Shown here piece by piece: positions 53,259 to 61,712 of a stretch of 64,000 nucleotides of DNA (position 1 is its first letter; each line of letters starts with the position of its first letter). The notes beneath the pieces are model-generated. The model saw nothing but the letters and a program-made list of their open reading frames with translations. It made no database searches and was not told the origin of the DNA. The translations under genes and the position numbers were made by a program. The DNA is taken from assembly GCF_027257155.1 (NCBI RefSeq), contig NZ_JAPWDU010000009.1, positions 1 to 64,000 of the forward strand, written 5' to 3'. The stretch comes from Cerasicoccus sp. TK19100 (lineage in GTDB: Bacteria; Verrucomicrobiota; Verrucomicrobiia; Opitutales; Cerasicoccaceae).

Positions 53259-55853
53259 TTAGTTTTCGAGAGACAACCAATCGACTCGCAGGGAGTCGAT
53301 GCCGGCCCCGTCGCGCCAGAGGGTGATGTCGTTGCTACCGGCTTGTAGGTCGATCATTACCTGAAGCTCGCCGGTGTAGTCGTTCCAGCCGGTCGTCACT
53401 GGGAAGGTGAGCAGGGTGTCGACACCGTTGACATTGAGCATCTTGAGCGAGTCCGAGCCGGAGCCGTTGGCATAGCCGACAGTGAGCGTGGCCTGCATGG
53501 CGGCGGGTGAAGTGACAACCCATTCTATGCCGGATGCAGACTTGTTAAAGCGGTCCACGTAGGCACCGTTGGAGGCGTTGGCGTGTGTGCCCTGGATAGC
53601 TTCACCAAACTCCAATCCTTCGGCTTCGGTGTATTCGCTGATGGTGGCGGAGGCAGTGGCGTCGATGACGATCTTGTCAATGCGCAGTGAGCCGCCGTCG
53701 GTTCCGTCGTTGTGCTTGCGGTAGATTTTGATGTTGTCGTTACCCGTCAGTGTGATGGTGGCTTGCACGGTGCCGGAGAAGTCGCTCCAGGATGAGGTGA
53801 GGGCGTAGGTGATGTCTTGCGACACGCCGTTTACTTCGAGCGCTTTGTCCGTGACGCTTCCATCGTTGGCATAGTAGATGGTGATCGTGGCTTGGCCGCT
53901 GCCAGCGCTGACGTTGGAGAACTCGACCCCGGCGTTGGACTTGTTGAGGCCATTGACATAAGCACCGTTCGAGGCGTTGGCGTGGGTCCCGATGTAGGCT
54001 TCGTTGCCGGGGTTGCCTAGGAGAATATTTCCACTGTCTTCGGCTTCGATCTCGGTGGCGGTGCCGCCGGTGGGCGGGATGTATTCATCGCGGCTGAAGA
54101 TCACAGCGTCGAGGCGGATGTTTTGATTGCTGATCGTGTCGGACTCCAGGATGACAGTGTTGTTGGGGCCGGGATTCATGCCGGGCAGCGTAAGGCTGAG
54201 GTTAGCGTGGTGATTCCAGCTCAAGGTGTCGGTAAAGGGGATCAGCAAGTCGCTACCGTTGTCCTGTAGGTAGTTACCGTTGACTTTTACTTTGACGCCG
54301 GTCGTTTTGCTGGGGTTGTTCTGTGGCCAGGCGTAGCGAAGGGTCATGGTGACATCGCCGCCGTCGCTGAAGCCTTCCACGTTGTCAAATTGCGCGGTAT
54401 GGACAGTGCTCGTCGAGCCAAAGCCGGAGATAAGATTACCGATGATGCTGGGCCCGCTGAGTAGGGCGTCTTCGGCTTCACGCAGATCAGCCTTGGTGCC
54501 GAGGTAGGTGAAGTGGATCGCGTCGAAGTTGACATCGCGCGTGTTCTCGAAGCGCGTGGCAAACTGGTCGCCGTCTTCGAGGTAGAGAAATGACGGGATA
54601 CTTTGCGTTACAAAGTTAGTCCAGCCGCCAGTGTCGTCAACGCGTATGGAGCCGAGTTCTTCAACGTTGGCGTAGAAAAGCATCATGCCGTTGTCGGCGC
54701 TGTCGGTGGTGTCCTGCACGCGGGCGACATCCACCGAGACGCTATAGTAGCCGGGTTGCGTGGTGGACAATGTATATTGAAGCCATTCGTTGCGGGTTGG
54801 CTCGGAAATGTGGTAGCCGTTGCTGGCGGAGGCGCTGGCGTCGATGTCGACATCCGTGCCCGAGCGATAGCTGGTGTTGGTGCCGGGGCCGCTGTCGTCC
54901 TTGTCGTAGTAGCTGACGCCGTCGCCGCCAACGTCGAAGTGCTCGGCTTCGATCGTGCCGGGGATCGTGTCGCTGTTAAAAGCAGCCTGGCCGGAGACGC
55001 TGTCGCTCAGGTTGTAGATACGGACGTAGTCGACGGTGAACTTTGGATTCGTGCTGGTGCCTTTTGCTCCGTAGCCATCCTCGGGCGTGACGCCCGCCCA
55101 GTTCACGTTGCTCTTCACTTCGGAGCTGAGGATCATGTTGGAATACGCAAAGGACAGGCCGTTGGTCGTTTCCCAAACCTTGGTTCCATCGAAGTAGAAT
55201 TCGTATTTGGTCGGCGTCCAGAGGACGGCGTAGGTGTGGAACTGGCCGTCCATTAGCGAGGCACCGCCGAGAGGTTGCGGGTCGGGGTTGGAGCCGTCTT
55301 TTTGATGGCCGCCAAAGTAGCCGTTCCAATGGAGCGCGCAGTGCATGTCGCCGGTCAGATCGATCGGTGTTACCTTGCGGGTGTGGCGATACTCGATGAT
55401 GTCAATTTCCGCGCCGGTCTCGGCGTCGGGCGTGCCCCAGATCGGCGTGCTGCCGCCGGGCATTAACCAAAAGGCGTGCCATGCGCCGGTCGCACCCTGA
55501 TCGAAGCGGATGCTCGCCTCGTAATAACCAAAGGGGTGCAGGATTTTGTTGTTGGTCGAAATTAGGCCGGTGTGGTGGACATCGTTGTCCGTGCCGGGCT
55601 GATTATCTTCTGTCCAGGTGGTGATGGTCAGCTCGCCATTGGCAACGACGATGGAATCGGTGACGTTGATGGCGTCCTTGCGTGGACCTTCGTCAATCCG
55701 CCAGACGGTTGAGTCGAGCTCGGTGCCGTCGAAGTTGTCCTCGAAGACGAGTTCGTAGTTAGCGGGAGGCGAGGTATGGGCGGTCACCGTGGCAGCGGAG
55801 ATCAGGCCAAGCGATGCCCAGCGCTGGAGTTGGTCACGAGTGGGAACAAACAT
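53259..55853 (-). CDS. GH16 glycoside hydrolase with CBM6-like domains
   Basis: This 864-residue secreted protein (signal peptide to about residue 28) starts with a GH16 catalytic domain: YELVFEDNFDGTELDSTVWR, GYYEASIRFDQGATGAWHAFWLMP, and the nucleophile/acid motif EIDIIE (Glu149, Asp151, Glu154). Three to four CBM6/CBM35-like modules follow, starting near IEAEHFDVGGDGVSYYDKD (about 310), REAEDALLSGPSI (about 460), and TEIEAEDSGNILLG and TEAEGLEFGEAIQG later, each with 'HANASNGAYV' repeats. GH16 enzymes cut beta-1,3-glucans or marine galactans; the motif without the beta-bulge Met does not settle the substrate. The start 55853 was chosen over 55931. Confidence 0.92.
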   Translation of the reverse strand: MFVPTRDQLQRWASLGLISAATVTAHTSPPANYELVFEDNFDGTELDSTVWRIDEGPRKDAINVTDSIVVANGELTITTWTEDNQPGTDNDVHHTGLISTNNKILHPFGYYEASIRFDQGATGAWHAFWLMPGGSTPIWGTPDAETGAEIDIIEYRHTRKVTPIDLTGDMHCALHWNGYFGGHQKDGSNPDPQPLGGASLMDGQFHTYAVLWTPTKYEFYFDGTKVWETTNGLSFAYSNMILSSEVKSNVNWAGVTPEDGYGAKGTSTNPKFTVDYVRIYNLSDSVSGQAAFNSDTIPGTIEAEHFDVGGDGVSYYDKDDSGPGTNTSYRSGTDVDIDASASASNGYHISEPTRNEWLQYTLSTTQPGYYSVSVDVARVQDTTDSADNGMMLFYANVEELGSIRVDDTGGWTNFVTQSIPSFLYLEDGDQFATRFENTRDVNFDAIHFTYLGTKADLREAEDALLSGPSIIGNLISGFGSTSTVHTAQFDNVEGFSDGGDVTMTLRYAWPQNNPSKTTGVKVKVNGNYLQDNGSDLLIPFTDTLSWNHHANLSLTLPGMNPGPNNTVILESDTISNQNIRLDAVIFSRDEYIPPTGGTATEIEAEDSGNILLGNPGNEAYIGTHANASNGAYVNGLNKSNAGVEFSNVSAGSGQATITIYYANDGSVTDKALEVNGVSQDITYALTSSWSDFSGTVQATITLTGNDNIKIYRKHNDGTDGGSLRIDKIVIDATASATISEYTEAEGLEFGEAIQGTHANASNGAYVDRFNKSASGIEWVVTSPAAMQATLTVGYANGSGSDSLKMLNVNGVDTLLTFPVTTGWNDYTGELQVMIDLQAGSNDITLWRDGAGIDSLRVDWLSLEN

Positions 55854-56051
55854 AGGGTTCTGTGGGTCGGGTTTTAAGACATTGCGTTGGCGAAGCGCGC
55901 AACGGTGTAAGGGGTGTCGCGTAGTATGCACCGTGGCTGGTTCGCTGACTACACCGCCGTTCTGTAACCATAATCAATGCCGCTCACCGATGCCGCAAAA
56001 GTAGAGACGTTGGCTTGCGTTTGTGCGGCAAGGTCTTTTGTTTTGGGCGCG

Positions 56052-57893
56052 TTGAACAAGTTACGAGTCATCAGCAGTTTATTAGGCCTGCTCGCCCTGC
56101 TTGCGGGTTGCGGTGGGCCGCAGAAGCAGGCGACACCGGAGATCCCGGTGACTCCCGTGCCCGAAGACGCACTGGTGGAAGACTTTCCCGCTGGCGAGTA
56201 TGGGGCGATGATGGTTGAGACACTAGCTGGCGACATTGCCACCGTTAATCCGCTCATTAGCGAAGACCAGTCTTCCAGCTCGATCATCAGCCGGTTGCAA
56301 TCTGGTTTGGTCACGCTGGATCCATTTACGGGGGAGGTAATTCCCGAGCTGGCGAAGTCGTGGGAGATTTCCGAAGACAAGCTCGAATACACTTTCTACC
56401 TGCGCAAAGGCGTGACTTGGAGCGACGGCCATCCGCTTACGGCGGACGACGTCGTCTTTAGCTGGGAGGTGATTTACGCCAAGGAGATCGACGAAGCCAC
56501 GGGCGAGGTAAAATTAGACGCCGAGTCCGGCGCTCCGGTTTACCGATTCCCGACACGCTCAGCGTTTTTCCAGTTGGTCAACGGTCAGGAGCCCAAGGCA
56601 ATCAAGATCGACGACTACACCGTGAAGCTGGTGACGCCCGAGGTTTACGCCCCGTTCCTGCTCTTTGGCGGGGGCATGGATATTTTGCCCAAGCATGCGC
56701 TCCAGCCTTTTGTCGACGACGGGTCTTTGCTAGACCAGTGGAGTATCAATACCGCCATCAATGAGCCGTGGAAAATCGTGGGCAGCGGACCGTTTCTGAT
56801 GGAGTCTTACCGGCCCGGCGAGCGCATCGTGCTCAAGCGCAATCCGAACTATTGGAAAGTCAATCCCGAGGGCGAGCGCTTACCGTACATCGAACGCAAT
56901 ATTTATAAAATAGTCGGTGACACCAGCGCGAGCAACATGGCCTTCCGCGAGGGCCAGACGGATATCGAAGGCATCTCGCCGGATAACGTAACCTGGATTG
57001 AGTGGGGTGCCGAATCACAGGACTACAGAGTCATCGACAACGGACCGTCGAGCACGATTCAGTTTGTGTGGTTTAACCTCAATCCGGGCAAGGACGCAGA
57101 GGGTAAGCCCTACGTTGAGCCTTACAAATTTGAGTGGTTTTCAAACAAAACATTCCGCCAGGCGTTGTCCTACGGCGTGAACCGGCCGGGCATCATCAAG
57201 GGCGTTTATCTGGGCCGCGCTTCGGAGCTGCAGGGCTACGTGTCGCCCAAGCGCAAGTTTTGGAAAAAGCCGGACATTCGCGAGTATCCCTACGACCCCG
57301 AGAAGGCTAAGGCGCTCTTGCGTGAAGCGGGATTCGTGCTGAAGGGCGACCGCCTCTACGACGCTGCTGGTAATCAGGTGGCTTTCAAACTAATGACCAA
57401 TCAGAACAATCAGTTGCGCACTGAGATGGCCACTGTCTTTAAGGAAAACATGGAGGCCTTGGGGATCGAAGTGGAGTTGCAGTTCATTGATTTCAATTCC
57501 CTGATCATTAAAACCACGGCTTCCTTCGACTACGAAGCGTGCTTGCTCGGGCTGGGCGGCGGGGCGCCGGATCCATTTGCCTCGAAGGACATCCTGATGA
57601 GTGGCGGGCGCCTGCACTTTTGGTATCCCGAGCAGTCAAAACCTGCAACAGAATGGGAGAAGCGAATCGACGAGTTGATGATCGAACTGGGCCGTGAAAC
57701 TGAGCCGGCGATACGGCAGAAAATCTTCTTTGAAGTGCAGGACATCCTTGCGGAGCAGCAGCCGATGATCATGCTCGTAACGGCCAATGATTACATCGGC
57801 ATTCGTAACCGCTGGCAGAATGTTGACGTCGCCCCACTCGGCGGCGTGACCTGGAATCTCGAATCACTTTGGGCGGAACCCATTAGTAAATAG
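56052..57893 (+). CDS. Opp/Dpp-type ABC transporter substrate-binding lipoprotein
   Basis: This protein of about 613 residues belongs to the SBP_bac_5 family that feeds oligopeptide, nickel or oligosaccharide ABC importers. A lipobox at the end of LLGLLALLAGC (Cys20) marks a lipoprotein. The family core follows: LAKSWEISEDKLEYTFYLRKGVTWSDGHPLTADDVVFSWEV, and later EGDRLYDAAGNQVAFKLMTNQNNQLRTEMA. Starts at ATG 55977, TTG 56043 or TTG 56052 are possible; 56052 places the lipobox at the usual distance. The two permease genes follow directly. The neighbouring hydrolases favour oligosaccharides over peptides as ligands. Confidence 0.9.
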   Translation: MNKLRVISSLLGLLALLAGCGGPQKQATPEIPVTPVPEDALVEDFPAGEYGAMMVETLAGDIATVNPLISEDQSSSSIISRLQSGLVTLDPFTGEVIPELAKSWEISEDKLEYTFYLRKGVTWSDGHPLTADDVVFSWEVIYAKEIDEATGEVKLDAESGAPVYRFPTRSAFFQLVNGQEPKAIKIDDYTVKLVTPEVYAPFLLFGGGMDILPKHALQPFVDDGSLLDQWSINTAINEPWKIVGSGPFLMESYRPGERIVLKRNPNYWKVNPEGERLPYIERNIYKIVGDTSASNMAFREGQTDIEGISPDNVTWIEWGAESQDYRVIDNGPSSTIQFVWFNLNPGKDAEGKPYVEPYKFEWFSNKTFRQALSYGVNRPGIIKGVYLGRASELQGYVSPKRKFWKKPDIREYPYDPEKAKALLREAGFVLKGDRLYDAAGNQVAFKLMTNQNNQLRTEMATVFKENMEALGIEVELQFIDFNSLIIKTTASFDYEACLLGLGGGAPDPFASKDILMSGGRLHFWYPEQSKPATEWEKRIDELMIELGRETEPAIRQKIFFEVQDILAEQQPMIMLVTANDYIGIRNRWQNVDVAPLGGVTWNLESLWAEPISK

Positions 57894-57896
57894 ACG

Positions 57897-58871
57897 ATGC
57901 TGAGCTTTATCATCCGCCGACTTTTTTCGCTGATTCCCCTGCTTCTGGGGATCACTATGCTGGTCTTTCTGTTGATGCAGTTGGCGCCGGGGGATTTCTT
58001 AACGTCGAAGAGCCTCGCGCGTGACGTGTCCGATGAATACATTGAAAATCTGCGCCAGCAATATGGGATCGGCGAAAGTTGGCTAAAGCAATATTTTCTC
58101 TGGCTGGGGCAGGTGGTCCAAGGCAACCTCGGTTACTCCTTTACCTACAATACGCCGGTCATTGATTTGATTGGGCAGCGTCTGTTCGCGACCTTCCTGC
58201 TATCGCTGACGTCGATCCTCTTCGCCTGGTGCATAGCGATTCCGCTCGGCGTGTTGGCGGCGATTTACAAGGACTCGATTTGGGACCGCATCTCCTCGGT
58301 TTTGGCCTATGCGGCCTTGTCGATACCGGAGTTTTTCCTCGCGCTGCTCGCGGTGTATCTTGCGGCGATCACGGGTTGGTTCCCGGTCGGTGGCGCCACC
58401 TCGATCGAGTATGAATTTATGCCATTTTGGGCTCAGGTTGGCGACCGCATCTACCACCTGATTTTGCCAACGGTGGTGCTCGGCATTGGCAGCATTGCGA
58501 GTATTATGCGGATCATGCGGGCGAACTTCCTCGATCAAATTCGCTCGGAATATGTCAACACCGCGCGCGCCAAGGGCATGGCCGAAGGCATGGTGATGTT
58601 TAAGCACGTGCTGCGCAACGCGATTAACCCGCTGATCAGCGCATTTGGCTTTTCATTCTCCTCGCTGCTTTCTGGTGCCCTGCTAGTGGAAACGGTGATG
58701 AATTATCCGGGATTGGGAAGGCTTATTTACCAGTCATTTCTCAGCGAAGACCGTTACGTCGTGCTGGCTTCGGTAATGCTTAGCTGTTCGATGCTCGTCA
58801 TCGGGAACCTCATCGCGGACATGCTTCTGGCCTGGAGCGATCCGCGCATTCGATTGGAGGCCAAGGAATGA
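57897..58871 (+). CDS. ABC transporter permease, OppB/DppB type
   Basis: This 324-residue inner-membrane permease has six hydrophobic segments. It starts MLSFIIRRLFSLIPLLLGITMLVFLLMQLAPGD, the usual opening, with VSDEYIENLRQQYGIGESW after the first helix and a conserved EAA-type cytoplasmic loop near RAKGMAEGMVMFKHVLRNAINPLI, the site for ATPase contact. Its TGA overlaps the next ATG (ATGA). Confidence 0.95.
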   Translation: MLSFIIRRLFSLIPLLLGITMLVFLLMQLAPGDFLTSKSLARDVSDEYIENLRQQYGIGESWLKQYFLWLGQVVQGNLGYSFTYNTPVIDLIGQRLFATFLLSLTSILFAWCIAIPLGVLAAIYKDSIWDRISSVLAYAALSIPEFFLALLAVYLAAITGWFPVGGATSIEYEFMPFWAQVGDRIYHLILPTVVLGIGSIASIMRIMRANFLDQIRSEYVNTARAKGMAEGMVMFKHVLRNAINPLISAFGFSFSSLLSGALLVETVMNYPGLGRLIYQSFLSEDRYVVLASVMLSCSMLVIGNLIADMLLAWSDPRIRLEAKE

Positions 58872-59917
58872 AGCCATCGATTTGGAAAGAGCTCATGCGG
58901 CGGCCGCTGGGGGTGATCTCCTTTGGTGTGCTGGTGCTGCTATACTTGAGCGCCATATTTGCCGGTTTCCTCTCGGTGGTGGAGATCAACAAGCAGGACT
59001 TGGAAAAAACATTTCACCCGCCGACGAAGATCTTTTTTGGTGAAGGCGGGCTGCGTGTGCAGGCCTATGAGCTGACGGAGCCATCGGCGGCCAAGTACGA
59101 ACCCATCGAAGGCAAATCCTATCCGCTTAAGTTCTTCGCCCCCGGTTTCGAGTATAAGCTGCTCGGCTTAATCCCAATGAATCGCCACCTCGTGCAACTG
59201 GATGGCGATGACGGTGCCCTTTACTTACTGGGTAGCGACTCGACCGGCCGCGACGTGTTTTCGCGCCTGCTGTATGGCGGGCGCATATCGCTGAGCATCG
59301 GCCTGATCGGGATCAGCATTACTTTCGTGATGGCCTTCCTGGTGGGCGGTTTCAGCGGATTCTTCGGGGGCAAGTTTGACTTCGCTTCGATGCGTCTGGT
59401 CGAGTTCCTCATGGCCATCCCGGGTTTGTATCTGTTGCTCGCTTTGCGCTCGGCATTGGCTGACCGATTTGAGTCCGACCAGATGTTTATCATGATCGTC
59501 ATCATTCTGGCCTTCATTGGCTGGCCAGGCACGGCGCGCGTGGTGCGCGGCATGTCGCTCTCTATTCGCAAGCGCACCTTTGTACTCGCCGCTGAAAGCA
59601 TGGGGCAAAAGCCGCTGACCATTCTGCGGCAGCACATCTTGCCCAATCTAATCAGCTACCTACTTGTCGCGGCGACTCTGTCCATCCCTGGCTACGTGTT
59701 GGGTGAGGCGGCGCTGTCCTTCCTCGGTCTGGGTATTCAGGAGCCTTCCGCCTCCTGGGGATTGATGCTCTCACAGGCGCAGCAGATGAAGGTGTTCTTC
59801 CTCAACTTCTGGTGGTTGCTCACACCCGGATTCGCCATCTTCATTACGGTCGTCTCCTACAACGTCCTCGGCGACGTGCTCCGCGACATCGTGGACCCCA
59901 AAATGAAAACCCAATAA
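58868..59917 (+). CDS. ABC transporter permease, OppC/DppC type
   Basis: This 349-residue permease has one N-terminal helix, an unusually long extracytoplasmic stretch (about 45-120, ETFHPPTKIFFGEGGLRVQAYEL...) and then the usual five helices with GLIGISITFVMAFLVGGFSGFFGGKFD. The EAA-type loop is RTFVLAAESMGQKPLTILRQHILPNLI. It partners the OppB-like protein. No dppD/dppF-type ATPase gene follows; the next gene is convergent, so the ATPases are encoded elsewhere or shared. Confidence 0.93.
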   Translation: MKPSIWKELMRRPLGVISFGVLVLLYLSAIFAGFLSVVEINKQDLEKTFHPPTKIFFGEGGLRVQAYELTEPSAAKYEPIEGKSYPLKFFAPGFEYKLLGLIPMNRHLVQLDGDDGALYLLGSDSTGRDVFSRLLYGGRISLSIGLIGISITFVMAFLVGGFSGFFGGKFDFASMRLVEFLMAIPGLYLLLALRSALADRFESDQMFIMIVIILAFIGWPGTARVVRGMSLSIRKRTFVLAAESMGQKPLTILRQHILPNLISYLLVAATLSIPGYVLGEAALSFLGLGIQEPSASWGLMLSQAQQMKVFFLNFWWLLTPGFAIFITVVSYNVLGDVLRDIVDPKMKTQ

Positions 59918-59918
59918 C

Positions 59919-60062
59919 CCCAGCATCCTGCTGGGCCAGCGGATGCTGTGCATCCGGATTTGCGCATTGCGCAAATGGCTTATGCAACTGCATTGGGGGA
60001 TGCATTTCCGAGGCGTCCGCTGGTATGGGGGCGGATTTAGCGACAAGCTTTGTATTGCAAAG
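59919..60062. repeat. Composite cluster of five hairpins/dyads
   Basis: Within 144 bases between convergent genes lie: CCCAGCA-TCC-TGCTGGG (59919-59935), GGATGC-TGT-GCATCC (59941-59955), ATTTGCGCA-T-TGCGCAAAT (59958-59976), GGATGC-N9-GCGTCC (59998-60018), and CTTTG-TATTG-CAAAG (60048-60062). The first and third match modules inside the element at 203-306; the last two match the modules at 38238-38314. Confidence 0.85.
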
Positions 60063-60068
60063 TTCGAC

Positions 60069-61499
60069 TTAACTGTCGGTCTTGATGTAGATCGGGTATG
60101 GTCCGATCTCCAATGAAACTTTACCATTTTTAACGGGCACTTGCTTCTCGTTGCCAACCATGTCGTAGACGGTGACATCGCCCTGGGCGTCGACATCGAT
60201 TTCGACTTGCTGTGGGCCGAGCAGGCTCCAGGCAACAATGGTGTCCGCCTCATGGCTTTGCGTGTGGTCGCCGATGAACTCGTAGATAAAGGTGTCGTTC
60301 TCGCCGTCGGACTGAGCGCTGGTGAGCTTTGCATTGGGCATCAGCGTGGTGATGTTTTTTATAGCATGACCGGTGGGGCGCCACGCGAAGGTTCCGCGAT
60401 CTATGATACCACTGTTATAATTGTCGGTATCGTGCAGGTGCATAATGTGGACGCGCTGCACGCCTTGCCGCATGGCCATCAAGTAAGTGCGAATGACGTA
60501 GGCAGCGTGCTGATCGGGGTTGATGAGGTTTTCCTCTTTGCCGGGCTTGTCTTTAAACTTACCGCCATACTCATGGCCAATTTCGTAGCCGACCTCGGTC
60601 CACCAAATGGGCTTCAGGCCGCCGTGGCTATCAAGTAGCTCACGCATTGCCAACGTATTACCCGGGACGGCGACCGGACCCCAGGGCTTGATTTTATAAG
60701 CCTCGGGCGGGGCTCCATGCGTGTAGGGGTGCGTGGAAAAAATGTCGTAGGTCTCGGCAATCTGATCGCCGCCATTTTCGTAAACACCTTCAACGAAACG
60801 ATAATCTGCGCGGGTGGAGCCGCCACCACCACATGAGAAGCCGACCAAAGGCAGCGAGTTCGGATGGTTGCGCACGACTTCACTGACGGCAGGCAATACT
60901 TTGGCATACAAAGCTTCGCGTTCGGCTTCGACTTCTGCTCGCGGTTGGCGGTCGGGAATGACGTATTGATAGTTCGGTTCGTTGAGCACCTCGATTGCAG
61001 CAATCGGGCTTTGCAAATTCGTGCCCTCGTAAAGTGTTCCGTTGGGGCCGTATTTATCGAGAAAGGCAATGTAGGTTTTCTGTATGCTCTCCTGGTATTC
61101 CTCGTCGGAATCAAAGGCCGGACGCTTACGCTTTTTGCGGTATTCCGGCCAGACGCTCTGGTTGTCCACGGTATACATGACCTCAACATCATTCTTTGCC
61201 GCGATCTTTAGCGCCTCGTCGGCTTCATACGCGGGCCCGCTGATACGTAGTGAGCGAACGCCCATCTTTTCGATTTCCTTGTGTGCGCGCTCATACTCGC
61301 TGCCCCAGAGATAGATGCCATATACGGGGCGATCCTGTCCGGGCAGTGCAGCGATTTCCTCGATCGGTGGAAATGCGGCGGGGCCGGTTTGCCACTTGTT
61401 TTTGTCTGGTGTTTCGGTGGGCTGCGTAAAGTAATCGGCCTGCAGGGCAACCGTTAACAAGCAGAGAATGAGGGTGGGGGCGAGGTGTTTGGGGGACAT
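60069..61499 (-). CDS. Secreted clan GH-A glycoside hydrolase (GH39/GH5-like)
   Basis: This 476-residue protein has a signal peptide (MSPKHLAPTLILCLLTVALQA) and a (beta/alpha)8 barrel. The acid/base Glu174 is in IEVLNEPNYQY, and the likely nucleophile Glu302 is in KPIWWTEVGYE. The other barrel motifs (VYGIYLWGSEYERAHKEIEKMGVRSLRIS and FSTHPYTHGAPPEAY) fit clan A hydrolases of the GH39/GH30/GH5 kind, but the exact family cannot be fixed by eye. A C-terminal beta-sandwich runs from about 400. It is convergent with the permease gene. Confidence 0.78.
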   Translation of the reverse strand: MSPKHLAPTLILCLLTVALQADYFTQPTETPDKNKWQTGPAAFPPIEEIAALPGQDRPVYGIYLWGSEYERAHKEIEKMGVRSLRISGPAYEADEALKIAAKNDVEVMYTVDNQSVWPEYRKKRKRPAFDSDEEYQESIQKTYIAFLDKYGPNGTLYEGTNLQSPIAAIEVLNEPNYQYVIPDRQPRAEVEAEREALYAKVLPAVSEVVRNHPNSLPLVGFSCGGGGSTRADYRFVEGVYENGGDQIAETYDIFSTHPYTHGAPPEAYKIKPWGPVAVPGNTLAMRELLDSHGGLKPIWWTEVGYEIGHEYGGKFKDKPGKEENLINPDQHAAYVIRTYLMAMRQGVQRVHIMHLHDTDNYNSGIIDRGTFAWRPTGHAIKNITTLMPNAKLTSAQSDGENDTFIYEFIGDHTQSHEADTIVAWSLLGPQQVEIDVDAQGDVTVYDMVGNEKQVPVKNGKVSLEIGPYPIYIKTDS

Positions 61500-61712
61500 G
61501 GTTTGGAGGAACGAAGGCTGAATATCTATATCATCTCAGGGGAGAAAAGAACCGGCTATAGGTTCACGAAGTCGGGGATAGGCATGCATTTATCCGACAT
61601 CGGATATTGGGCGGTGAGTTTTTTTGTTGCCTGCACTAAATGCCTTTAGCAAAGGTTTGCCATCAGGCTTTTGATTGATGTTGCATGTCGTCGATGTCAA
61701 GGATAACTAGTT
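61500..61712. other. Divergent intergenic region
   Basis: These 213 bases must carry the promoters of the GH-A gene (reverse) and the deacetylase-like gene (forward). No LacI-type operator like the one at 48647 was found. A CGATGTCAAGGAT stretch near 61691 is the only partly palindromic text. Confidence 0.5.
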
